Position numbers and translations under genes: made by a program
Assembly (NCBI GenBank): GCA_902464015.1
Contig: CABQHM010000007.1
Location: 1-64,000, forward strand
Source of the DNA: an uncultured Coriobacteriales bacterium
Lineage (GTDB): Bacteria > Actinomycetota > Coriobacteriia > Coriobacteriales > UMGS124
Direction of reading: 5' to 3'
Length of the DNA stretch: 64,000 nucleotides
Notes under the pieces: model-generated
What the model was told of the DNA's origin: nothing
What the model saw: the letters and a program-made list of their open reading frames with translations, nothing else
Databases searched by the model: none
In this document: positions 1-7,918 of the stretch, piece after piece
Layout: each line of letters opens with the position of its first letter
Position numbering within the stretch: position 1 is the first letter of the stretch

Positions 1-35
1 CCGGACCGGTCCGAACGGGGCGTGAATTCGTTATA

Positions 36-60
36 GGGGCTTTTGTTACAGCCCCTTTTT
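36..60 (+). terminator. Intrinsic terminator of a gene left of the window
   Basis: A GGGGC/GCCCC stem with a 10-nt loop is followed by five T on the plus strand. The minus-strand reading lacks a T tract, so it most likely ends a plus-strand transcript entering from the left. Confidence 0.6.
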
Positions 61-85
61 GCGTACGTAGGGGAGGGTGGACGCG

Positions 86-1486
86 CTAGCGCTTGCCGCC
101 GCGCTCGTCCTTGTGAGAGTTGCGACGATGGCCGAACTGGTTGCGCGGCGCGCGCTCAAGCAGCACGACGTTCTCGACGTGGTCGGTGTGGGGGAACATG
201 TCAACCGGGCAGATGCGCTTGATGCGGTAGCCGTTGTGCACGAGGTGCTTGATGTCGCGAATCTGCGTCTTGGGATCGCAGCTGATGTAGACGACGCGGC
301 GCGGCCCCAGGCGGCTGAGGTTCGCCAGGAAGGCCTGGCTGGAGCCGGCGCGGGGCGGGTCCATGAACACGACGTCGAGCTCCTCGCCGCGACGGGCCAT
401 GCGGGCGAACTCGCTGCCGGCGTCGGCGGCCACGAACGTGGCGTTCTCGATGCCGTTAATCTGGGCGTTGATCTCGGCGTCCTTCACGGCCTCGGCGTTG
501 CGCTCGATGCCGATGAGCTCGGCACCGCTTGCCTTGGCTGCCACGATGCCGATGGTGCCGGTGCCGCAATAGGCATCGCCGATGCGGTCGGAGCTGCGCA
601 GGTCGGCCATCTCGACGGCCAGCTCGTAGAGGGCCTCCGCGGCGATGGGGTTGGTCTGGTAGAACGAGCTCGAGGAGATGCGGAAGCGGCACCCGCACAG
701 CTCGTCCTCGATGTAGCCCGGGCCGAAGAGTACCTTCTCCTCCTTGCCCAGGATGACGCTCGTACGCTCGGTGTTAGTGTTGAGCACGACCGTGGTGATC
801 TCGGGGTGGGCACTCAGAATGGCGTCAACGAACGCCTTGGGCAGCGTGGTTGCGTTGCACACGAGCGTGAGCATGATCTCGTCGGTGGCGTGGGCGATGC
901 GCACGAGGGCGTAGCGCACGGTGCCCGTGCAGGTCTTCTCGCTGTAGGGGGTCACGCCGTAATCGGGCATGAGGCGGGCGACCGTGCCGATGATGGGACG
1001 AGCGGCGGGGTCCTCGACCATGCATTGCTTGCAGGGTACGATCCAGTGGCTACCCTTTTCGAAGATGCCCCAGCGCACGGTGGGGTTGCCGTTCTTGTCC
1101 TTGCCGGGGGCAAGGGGCAGCTGCACCTTGTTGCGATAGCCACGCGGATCGATCATGCACATGAGCGGTTCGACCTCGACGGGATAGTCGGCGAAGAGCT
1201 CTTCGATGTAGTCCTGCTTGCGCTCGAGCTGCATGTCGTAGGGCATGGCGAGCCACTCACAGCCGCCGCAACGCTCGGCCACGGGGCAGTGCACGGTCAC
1301 GCGCTGCTCGAGCAGCTCGTGGTGATCATACTTTTCGGCCGGCTTTGCGGGCTCGTCCTCTTCATCGGCCCAGCGGTCGGCGCCCTCGTTGCCCTCGAAG
1401 GGGAAGCCGTCGTCGAAGCCGCGGCCCTCGTCGTCGCTGGGGGGCTGCCAGTCGTAGCCGTAATCGTCGTCAAATTCGTTGCTCAT
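86..1486 (-). CDS. TrmA/RlmD-family class I SAM-dependent RNA (uracil-5-)-methyltransferase
   Basis: The 466-residue protein should transfer a methyl group from SAM to C5 of uridine in rRNA or tRNA. Cysteines 67, 73 and 76 (C-x5-C-x2-C) with Cys155 are placed like the [4Fe-4S] site of RlmD-type enzymes. The SAM motif DAYCGTGTIG, the FMDPPRAG motif and the catalytic SCDP motif follow in the C-terminal half. There is no recognisable TRAM domain; instead the first 60 residues are very acidic. The ATG is preceded by AAAGGAGAG at a normal distance. The exact uridine target (U1939, U747 or tRNA U54) cannot be assigned from sequence. It lies downstream of the small gene at 1603-1782, same strand. 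Confidence 0.88.
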   Translation of the reverse strand: MSNEFDDDYGYDWQPPSDDEGRGFDDGFPFEGNEGADRWADEEDEPAKPAEKYDHHELLEQRVTVHCPVAERCGGCEWLAMPYDMQLERKQDYIEELFADYPVEVEPLMCMIDPRGYRNKVQLPLAPGKDKNGNPTVRWGIFEKGSHWIVPCKQCMVEDPAARPIIGTVARLMPDYGVTPYSEKTCTGTVRYALVRIAHATDEIMLTLVCNATTLPKAFVDAILSAHPEITTVVLNTNTERTSVILGKEEKVLFGPGYIEDELCGCRFRISSSSFYQTNPIAAEALYELAVEMADLRSSDRIGDAYCGTGTIGIVAAKASGAELIGIERNAEAVKDAEINAQINGIENATFVAADAGSEFARMARRGEELDVVFMDPPRAGSSQAFLANLSRLGPRRVVYISCDPKTQIRDIKHLVHNGYRIKRICPVDMFPHTDHVENVVLLERAPRNQFGHRRNSHKDERGGKR

Positions 1487-1602
1487 ATGGCTCTCTCTCC
1501 TTTAGGGCCGTGCACCCCGGTGTGCGACGGTCATGTTCGACATGCGCGTGGAGCGCCTGCATGCGGTTTGCTCCGGGTTGGCCGTATGTTGGGTGCAGTG
1601 TA

Positions 1603-1782
1603 TCAGGCGTGGGCCTCGCCGTCGTGGCCGTCCTGTGTCTGCACGGTCTCTGCCGCAGCGGCCTTGTCGGGATTTTCCTGCTCGGTCTGCGCCTGCTGCT
1701 GTCTCTCGCGGTATTCGGCGCGGATCTTCTCCGTGCGCTCCCTGTACAGCTCGATGCGCTTGTTCATGGCTCGAATGTCCAC
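1603..1782 (-). CDS. Small charged hypothetical protein (59 aa)
   Basis: The gene opens with GTG at 1780-1782, preceded by a strong GGAAGGGAG ribosome binding site, and ends at TGA. The product begins VDIRAMNKRIELYRERTEK and is a highly charged, helix-prone N-terminal half followed by a Gln/Ala/Asp-rich tail. No domain is recognised. It sits 116 bp upstream of the RNA methyltransferase on the same strand and may share its transcript. Support is the ribosome binding site, the position between two genes and the amphipathic helix; conservation cannot be checked here. Confidence 0.55.
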   Translation of the reverse strand: MDIRAMNKRIELYRERTEKIRAEYRERQQQAQTEQENPDKAAAAETVQTQDGHDGEAHA

Positions 1783-1830
1783 GGCTCTCCCTTCCTCGGC
1801 CTGTCAGATGCGCCTATTGTAGCGCCCAGA

Positions 1831-1854
1831 TATCACAGGTGTATCACATGTGAT
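1831..1854. promoter_or_regulatory. Candidate operator with TATCACA repeats and a 12-bp palindrome
   Basis: TATCACA occurs at 1831-1837 and 1842-1848 (11-bp spacing), and the second copy is part of the perfect palindrome ATCACATGTGAT at 1843-1854. The site lies between the divergent small gene (start 1782) and lysC (start 2011). The binding protein is unknown; the arrangement suggests a dimeric repressor or activator site. Confidence 0.4.
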
Positions 1855-2010
1855 GCGAAGGTGTTTCCATCTGCTGTCGAAATCGTGCCGCATTGCGGTC
1901 TTGGCCTATACTGATGCGGCAAGCGTGAGACGGCTCCATCTATACTTTCACGTGCTCTTTTGTTTTACTGCTCCGTATCCAACACCCGCCACCGTCGAAA
2001 GGCCAAGCCC

Positions 2011-3282
2011 ATGGCACTCGTCGTCGCTAAGTTCGGCGGCAGCTCCGTGGCCACTCCTGAGCGCGTGAAGAACGTCGCTCGGAAGCTGGTCCGCCGCCAC
2101 CAGTCGGGCGATCAGGTCGTCGCGGTCGTCTCCGCCATGGGAGACAACACCGACCACCTGCTCGACCTGGCCCATTCTGTCAACCCCAACCCGCCTGCGC
2201 GCGAGATGGACATGCTCCTGGCCACCGGCGAGCAGGTCTCGGTTGCTGTACTCGCCATGGCCGTCGAGGCCCTGGGCGTTCCTGCCGTGAGTCATACGGG
2301 CGCCCAGGTGGGCATCGTGACCGACCCCACGCACACCAGCGCCAAGATCGACCGCATCGTGGGCATGGACCGCGTCAAGCGTGACCTCGACGAGGGCAAC
2401 ATCGTCATTGTGGCGGGCTTTCAGGGCGTGAACGCCGCCGGTGAGATCACTACGCTGGGTCGCGGTGGCTCCGACACCACGGCTGTGGCCCTGGCTGCTG
2501 CCATCGAGGCCGACTTCTGCGAAATCTACTCCGACGTCGACGGCGTGTACACGGCCGACCCGCGCATCTGCCCCAAGGCGCACCGCGTGGATCGCTTGAG
2601 CTACGACGAGATGCTCGAGCTCTCCGCCAACGGCGCCGGCGTGCTGCAGCTGCGTGCCGTCGAGTTTGCCAGCAAGTACGGCGTGGTCATCCGCGCCCGT
2701 TCCACGTTCCTTGAGGATTCCAAGGGCACCGTCATCGAGGAGGCTCCCGATCGTATGGACTACACCGAGTACAGCGAAAGCGCCGTCCTGAGCGGCATTG
2801 CCCACGACCTTTCCGAGGCCAAGGTCACTCTGCGCCACGTGCCCGACCGCGCCGGCATCGCCGCCGCCATCTTTGGCCGTCTGGGCGAGCTGGGCGTGAA
2901 CGTGGACATCATCATTCAGGACGTGAGCCACGACGGCTTGACCGACATCTCGTTCACCACGCCCCTGAACGGTCTCGAGCACATCTCCGACGCCCTTGCC
3001 GCCCTGTGCCGCGAGGTCAACGCTGAGGGCGTCGAGATCAACGCCCACATTGCCAAGGTGTCCCTGGTAGGCGCCGGGATGAAGAGTTACCCGGGCGTTG
3101 CCGCCAAGATGTTCAAGACGCTTGCCGCCAACGACATCAACATCTCGATGATCTCCACCTCGCCTATCTGCATCTCTACGGTCATCGACGCCGACCAGTG
3201 CGCCAAGGCCGTGCAGGTGCTTCACACCGCGTTCGGCATGGACGAAGATGCCCCCGAAGGAACCGTGAAGGTGGTGCGTTAA
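2011..3282 (+). CDS. lysC: Aspartate kinase
   Basis: Phosphorylates L-aspartate with ATP, the first step to lysine, threonine, methionine and diaminopimelate. The 423-residue protein starts MALVVAKFGGSSV, with the kinase KFGGSS motif at residues 7-12, an amino-acid-kinase core, and two C-terminal ACT domains from about residue 265 that normally bind lysine or threonine for feedback inhibition. The start at 2011 was chosen because the family begins a few residues before KFGGSS and GAAAGG lies upstream; the reading frame stays open further upstream without family sequence. asd follows after one base, so the two are co-transcribed. No lysine riboswitch is evident upstream; a TATACT -10-like hexamer is at 1907-1912. 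Confidence 0.95.
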   Translation: MALVVAKFGGSSVATPERVKNVARKLVRRHQSGDQVVAVVSAMGDNTDHLLDLAHSVNPNPPAREMDMLLATGEQVSVAVLAMAVEALGVPAVSHTGAQVGIVTDPTHTSAKIDRIVGMDRVKRDLDEGNIVIVAGFQGVNAAGEITTLGRGGSDTTAVALAAAIEADFCEIYSDVDGVYTADPRICPKAHRVDRLSYDEMLELSANGAGVLQLRAVEFASKYGVVIRARSTFLEDSKGTVIEEAPDRMDYTEYSESAVLSGIAHDLSEAKVTLRHVPDRAGIAAAIFGRLGELGVNVDIIIQDVSHDGLTDISFTTPLNGLEHISDALAALCREVNAEGVEINAHIAKVSLVGAGMKSYPGVAAKMFKTLAANDINISMISTSPICISTVIDADQCAKAVQVLHTAFGMDEDAPEGTVKVVR

Positions 3283-3283
3283 C

Positions 3284-4318
3284 ATGGTATGGACCAAGCC
3301 TATGCCCGCAAACCCCGTCGTTGCCATCGCCGGTGCAACGGGCGCCGTGGGACGCGAGATGCTCACGTGCCTGGAAGCCCTCGACTTCCCCTGCAGCGAG
3401 GTGCGTGCCCTGGCGTCTGCGCGTTCGGCCGGCCAGAAGCTGCCCTTCCGTGGCGGCGAGATTACTGTGCAGGAGATGACCCCCGAGAGCTTCGAGGGCG
3501 TCGATATCGCCCTGTTCAGTGCCGGTGCCTCCGTATCGCGTGAGATGCGCGAGGCCGTGGTGGCCGCCGGCGCCGTCATGATCGACAACTCGAGCGCCTT
3601 CCGTATGGAACCCGACGTGCCGCTCGTGGTGCCCGAGGTAAACGCGGCCGACATCGCCTGGCATTCCGGCGTGATCGCAAACCCCAACTGCACCACCATC
3701 CAGATGGTCGTGGCGCTTGAGCCTCTGCGCAAGCTCGGTCACATCGACCGTATCGTTGTGTCGAGCTATCAGTCGAGCTCGGGTGCGGGCGCCAAGGGCA
3801 TGGCGGAGCTGCAGGAGCAGACGGCCGCGGTCCTGGCGGGGGAGCCTTTCGAGCCCAAGGCGTTCGCCCATCAGATCGCCTTCAACTGCATCCCGCACAT
3901 CGACGTCTTCATGGACGACGGTTACACCAAAGAAGAGTGGAAGATGGTCGTCGAGACCAAGAAAATCATGGGCGACGACTCGGTGCAGGTCGCGCCCACC
4001 TGTGTGCGCGTGCCTGTGCTGCGCTGCCACTCCGAGTCCATCAACCTCGAGTTCGACCGCGCGGTGAGCGTGGAAGACGCCAAGGCCGCACTTGCCGCCG
4101 GCGAGCACGTGGTGCTTGAGGACGACCCGGCCAACAATGTCTATCCCATGCCTGCCATGCACGCCGGCAGCTTCGACACGTTTGTGGGCCGCGTGCGCCG
4201 CGACCCCACCGTCGAGGGAGACCGCGGTCTGGCCATGTGGGTCGTGGCCGACCAGCTCCTGCGCGGCGCTGCCCTCAACGCCGTCATGATCGCCCAGAAG
4301 CTGCTGCCCCAGGCGTAG
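3284..4318 (+). CDS. asd: Aspartate-semialdehyde dehydrogenase
   Basis: Reduces aspartyl phosphate to aspartate semialdehyde with NADPH, the step directly after lysC. The 344-residue protein has the N-terminal nucleotide-binding GATGAVGREM motif, the NNSSAFR-type segment, and the catalytic cysteine in NPNCTTIQM. ATG at 3284 is one base after the lysC stop; the AAGGTGG inside the end of lysC serves as ribosome binding site, which signals translational coupling. A second ATG six codons in is possible but poorer. A strong terminator follows at 4353. Confidence 0.95.
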   Translation: MVWTKPMPANPVVAIAGATGAVGREMLTCLEALDFPCSEVRALASARSAGQKLPFRGGEITVQEMTPESFEGVDIALFSAGASVSREMREAVVAAGAVMIDNSSAFRMEPDVPLVVPEVNAADIAWHSGVIANPNCTTIQMVVALEPLRKLGHIDRIVVSSYQSSSGAGAKGMAELQEQTAAVLAGEPFEPKAFAHQIAFNCIPHIDVFMDDGYTKEEWKMVVETKKIMGDDSVQVAPTCVRVPVLRCHSESINLEFDRAVSVEDAKAALAAGEHVVLEDDPANNVYPMPAMHAGSFDTFVGRVRRDPTVEGDRGLAMWVVADQLLRGAALNAVMIAQKLLPQA

Positions 4319-4352
4319 AGCTCCAAACGACGCGCATCAGTCGCTCCGCTCA

Positions 4353-4384
4353 AGCCCCGTCGCATTCGTGCGGCGGGGCTTTTT
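4353..4384 (+). terminator. Terminator of lysC-asd (copy 1 of a duplicated terminator)
   Basis: An AGCCCCG/CGGGGCT stem enclosing CGCATTCGTGCG is followed by T5. The 38-base stretch 4353-4390 recurs without a mismatch at 9801-9838. Confidence 0.85.
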
Positions 4385-4442
4385 GGTGGCTTGGGTGTGG
4401 TGGCCGTGCTGAATCCGATTCGCGCCGATTGCGCGGTGCGCA

Positions 4443-4448
4443 TATAAT
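4443..4448 (+). promoter_or_regulatory. Candidate -10 element for the LuxR gene
   Basis: A consensus TATAAT lies 33 bp upstream of the ATG at 4481. No convincing -35 hexamer stands at 16-18 bp, so the promoter may depend on an activator. Confidence 0.4.
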
Positions 4449-4480
4449 CCCGTCCAGACATGAAGAGGAGAGGAAGCGGT

Positions 4481-5989
4481 ATGCGACATGCGCGTCAGGG
4501 GATAGCGGGGGCGGCCAAGGGAATCGACCCGCGCGCGTTGATAGGGTCTGCCTGCCTGTGGGCCTGGGTGGACGCGCTCTATAAGAGCGGGTTCTTTGCA
4601 CCGTTTCATCCCGGGGCGCTCATGCCCGAGCTGGCAGTCTGGCTCACCTTCCTGTTGATTGTTCCCCTGAGTGCGCTTGTGCTTTGGCAAAAGGAGCGCG
4701 TGCGGGGCCTGTGCGTCCACAAGGGTTTCGCGCTTGGGTGCGGCGTTGCGGGAAGCACGGGGTCGGTGCTTTTCGCGTTGAGCGCCTTCAGCGGTAATTG
4801 GGTTGTGCTTGTGGCGGGTGCGGTTTTGGCGAGCCTCTTCATGGGCATGGCTATTCTCATGTGGGGCGCCGTCTATTGCAAACAGGGTGAACGCTCGGCG
4901 ACGATCTATGTGGCCGGCGGCTTTGCCTGCGCCCTTGTGGCGGACGTCACCTTCATGCTCATGGAGTCGATTGCCTCCGCCTTGGCTCCCATGGCGCTGC
5001 CCCTGCTCTCGATGGTCTTCTTCAACCTTCTGCCCGAGGGGGAGCGCGCCTATTCCCAGATGACGGGAGAGGCTGAGACTGCCAAGCGCAAGCCGGGAAG
5101 CCCCCTTGCCCGCCTGCGCCTGGGCTTGGGCGTGTCGGTGCCCACGGTGTGCTCGCTTGCACTCATCATGTTCGGCCTTGGCTACATGCAGCACCAGATG
5201 TCGTTTGCGCCCATGCAGGGTGCGGGTCCCGACATGGGGGTGGCCCTGCAGGTCGCGCGCGGCGTCATTGCGGTTGCGCTCTTTGTGCTGGCCATCGTTG
5301 CCCCCAAGCACACACATGTCGTCTATCGCGTTGGCCTTCTGGCCATCATCGCTGGCTTCTCCCTCATGCCGTTGCTTGCGCCCACCGATCACTTTTGGGT
5401 GTCGGGCGCGGTGGTGCTGAGTGGCTACACCACATTTGACGTGCTCATCTGGGTCATCGTGGCCCAGGTTGCCTACGCCGGCATGTCCGACGGACTAGGC
5501 GTCACCTGTGCGGTGCGCATGCTCGTGTCGAGCCTGTTCTGCGGTCTGGGAGGTGTGGCCGGCATCTGGCTCGACGGGCTTACCGCAACTGCGCCCTTCG
5601 CCTATGCCGATGCCATTTTCATGGGGTATCTCATGACCATCGCCGCCGTGCTCGTGCTTTCCGGTCGCGACGTGTGGGATCTCTTCGATGCGCGCCCCGT
5701 GGTTGCCTCTGACACGGCGGCGCAGTCAGCGAACACTCGCGGCATTGAGGAGACGCTCGATGAGCTTGCCCATTGCTGGGGCTTGACGGGCCGCGAACGT
5801 GAGGTCTTTGGCTTTCTTGCCATGGGGCGCACCCAGCCTTGGGTGGCGGAGCGACTCTCCATCTCTGAGTCCACAGTGAACTCCCATGTGCGCCATATTT
5901 ACGGCAAGGCGGGTGTCAACAGCCGACAAGACCTTCTTGACCTGGTATTTCGTGCGCAATCACCTGAAGTTGTTGATAGGGTCGAGTAA
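4481..5989 (+). CDS. LuxR-family regulator with N-terminal multi-pass membrane domain
   Basis: The product is about 502 residues: roughly twelve hydrophobic segments, then a cytoplasmic LuxR helix-turn-helix at the C-terminus (LTGREREVFGFLAMG... with VAERLSISESTVNSHVRHIY). This architecture is characteristic of Eggerthellales, where such genes usually sit beside a respiratory reductase and are thought to sense its substrate. Here two Tat flavoproteins follow directly, so they are the likely targets. ATG 4481 is preferred over ATG 4460 because AGGAG at 4466-4470 is correctly spaced only for the former. The ligand is unknown. Confidence 0.85.
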   Translation: MRHARQGIAGAAKGIDPRALIGSACLWAWVDALYKSGFFAPFHPGALMPELAVWLTFLLIVPLSALVLWQKERVRGLCVHKGFALGCGVAGSTGSVLFALSAFSGNWVVLVAGAVLASLFMGMAILMWGAVYCKQGERSATIYVAGGFACALVADVTFMLMESIASALAPMALPLLSMVFFNLLPEGERAYSQMTGEAETAKRKPGSPLARLRLGLGVSVPTVCSLALIMFGLGYMQHQMSFAPMQGAGPDMGVALQVARGVIAVALFVLAIVAPKHTHVVYRVGLLAIIAGFSLMPLLAPTDHFWVSGAVVLSGYTTFDVLIWVIVAQVAYAGMSDGLGVTCAVRMLVSSLFCGLGGVAGIWLDGLTATAPFAYADAIFMGYLMTIAAVLVLSGRDVWDLFDARPVVASDTAAQSANTRGIEETLDELAHCWGLTGREREVFGFLAMGRTQPWVAERLSISESTVNSHVRHIYGKAGVNSRQDLLDLVFRAQSPEVVDRVE

Positions 5990-6149
5990 ATAGACAGCAT
6001 CGTAGGATTTGCATCGTGTAGCGTCTTTCGGACGTTTTGAGACGCATGCCGTTTTCCCAAACTGATGATCAGCACATGCCGACGAGGGCATGGCGAACAT
6101 CAGTCATGAGGGCTCGCAACAACGGGTCCCGGGCAGAAGGGGATACGGT

Positions 6150-7817
6150 ATGTCCACCATCACGAGAAGGTCCTTTGTAAGCGCGGCTGCAACGGGTGCG
6201 GCTTTGAGCGCCGCCGCGGTTGCCCCTGCGGTCGCTTTTGCCGACGAGGCCGCGGCGCCTGCCGAGGGTGCCCTGCACACCTGGGAGGTTGCGCCTGACC
6301 CCATCACCGACATCGCCGAGACATATGAGTACGACGTTGTCGTTGTCGGTGGCGGTATGGCCGGCATGGGAGCAGCCGAGGCGGCAGCGCGCAACGGTGC
6401 CAGCGTCGTCGTCGTGGAGCGCAGCGAGTGCGGGCGCTTCTGCGGACTCGATATGTGCGCCATCGGATCCAAGGTCCTCAAGGAGAACGGTCTCGAGATC
6501 GATCCCGAGAAGGCTGCCCGCCTTATGTATCAGGCCAGCCAACAGACGGCCAACTACAACCTCATTCGCACTTGGGCCACGCAGACCGCGGGCGTCATCG
6601 ACTACATCACTGAACTGTGTGCCGCCAACGGTGTGACTGTGGAGCCCTCGACCGGCGGCACCTCCAAGGCCGGCTGGGAAGCGATGCCCGAGCGCTACAT
6701 CGTGTTCCAGGACGCCGTGCGCTACTCCAGCGACGAGTGGGGCGTGTTCGACCGCCCCGACGGCAAGGAGCCGCACCAGAACCTGGGCGATGTCCTTATC
6801 AAGTCGGCCACCGACAACGGCTGTGAGTACTACTTCAACACCCATGCCGAGCAGCTCGTGGGCAGCGCGGCAGACGGCGTGACGGGCGTCATCGCCACTG
6901 ACGCCGACGGCAAGCACATTCAGTTCAACGCCAAGAAGGGCGTGGTTCTCGCTACCGGTGACATCTCCGGCAACCGGGAAATGATTGATTGCTGGGCTCC
7001 CATCAAGAACTATGCCAACGAGAGCGCTTACGTGCCCCAGGGCGCCAACTCCGGAGACGCCATCCTCATGACCAAGTGGATTGGCGGTGGCATCTCCAAG
7101 AGCCCGGCCGCTCCGATGATCCACCAGTTCACGATCCAGACCCGCGGCTATCAGTGCACGGCGTTCTTCCTCTCCATGCTTGCGGTGAATTCTGACGGCA
7201 ACCGTTTTATGAACGAGATGCCCTTCGAGCCCTATATCACCGACGCTCGCATGAACTCCAAGGGCAACGTCGCCTGGTCCATCCTCGACTCCAATTACGC
7301 CGAGTACGTGACCAAGCAGTTCCCCGAGGGCTACGAGTCCATGCTCGAGAACATCCCTGACGAGCTTGAGGAACGCGTGGCCGACGGTGAGGTTTTCAAG
7401 GCCGACACTCTTGAGGAGCTGGCGGAGCTGATCGACGTTTCTGCCGACAACTTCACCGCCGCCGTTGAGGGATACAACGGCATGGCCGACAAGGGCGAGG
7501 ACACGCAGTTTGGCGTTGTGACCGACTGGCTCTCGCCTGTTCGCGAGGCCCCGTTCTACGCCATCCCGATCTTTGCCTCCAACCTCGCTGTGGCCTATGG
7601 CGTCCACGTTAACGACGACTCCCAGGTTTGCACTGACGACGACCAGCCCATTGCCGGCCTCTTTGCCGCCGGCAACTGCCAGGGCGACTTCTTCGGCTTC
7701 AACTACCCCGTGCATTGCCCGGGCTGCTCCACGGGCCGCTCGCTCGTGTTTGGCCAGCTTATCGGCGAGGCCCTCGCTAAGGATGAGACCGTCACCGAGC
7801 TCATCGCTTCGCGCTAG
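6150..7817 (+). CDS. Tat-exported FAD-dependent oxidoreductase (fumarate reductase/KSTD-like), copy 1
   Basis: A 555-residue flavoprotein of the FAD-binding-2 family. Residues 1-31 form a twin-arginine signal (TRRSFV, cleavage after AFA), and the dinucleotide-binding GGGMAG is at 67-72. There is no FMN-binding or haem domain, so electrons must come from another donor. The fumarate reductase active-site signature HxTMGG is replaced by NLAVAYGV, and the HGANRLGG arginine region reads FGFNYPVHCPGCSTGR; fumarate is therefore an unlikely substrate. The end of the protein resembles the 3-ketosteroid-dehydrogenase branch. ATG 6150 follows AGAAGGGGA; the frame is open upstream but lacks signal-peptide logic. 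Likely regulated by the LuxR gene just upstream. Confidence 0.85.
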   Translation: MSTITRRSFVSAAATGAALSAAAVAPAVAFADEAAAPAEGALHTWEVAPDPITDIAETYEYDVVVVGGGMAGMGAAEAAARNGASVVVVERSECGRFCGLDMCAIGSKVLKENGLEIDPEKAARLMYQASQQTANYNLIRTWATQTAGVIDYITELCAANGVTVEPSTGGTSKAGWEAMPERYIVFQDAVRYSSDEWGVFDRPDGKEPHQNLGDVLIKSATDNGCEYYFNTHAEQLVGSAADGVTGVIATDADGKHIQFNAKKGVVLATGDISGNREMIDCWAPIKNYANESAYVPQGANSGDAILMTKWIGGGISKSPAAPMIHQFTIQTRGYQCTAFFLSMLAVNSDGNRFMNEMPFEPYITDARMNSKGNVAWSILDSNYAEYVTKQFPEGYESMLENIPDELEERVADGEVFKADTLEELAELIDVSADNFTAAVEGYNGMADKGEDTQFGVVTDWLSPVREAPFYAIPIFASNLAVAYGVHVNDDSQVCTDDDQPIAGLFAAGNCQGDFFGFNYPVHCPGCSTGRSLVFGQLIGEALAKDETVTELIASR

Positions 7818-7918
7818 GACGTCTTGCATGTGATGGCGGGGCTGCTTCCCCTGCGGTGCCCGCCTCTCTGCGTTTTTTCATCCCCCTTGCGACATGTATA
7901 CAAGTAGAAGGGAAACTC

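Noticed and set aside
77..1822. Plus-strand open frame over the RNA methyltransferase
   Set aside because: The minus strand carries the methyltransferase with catalytic motifs and a ribosome binding site; the plus frame lacks both.
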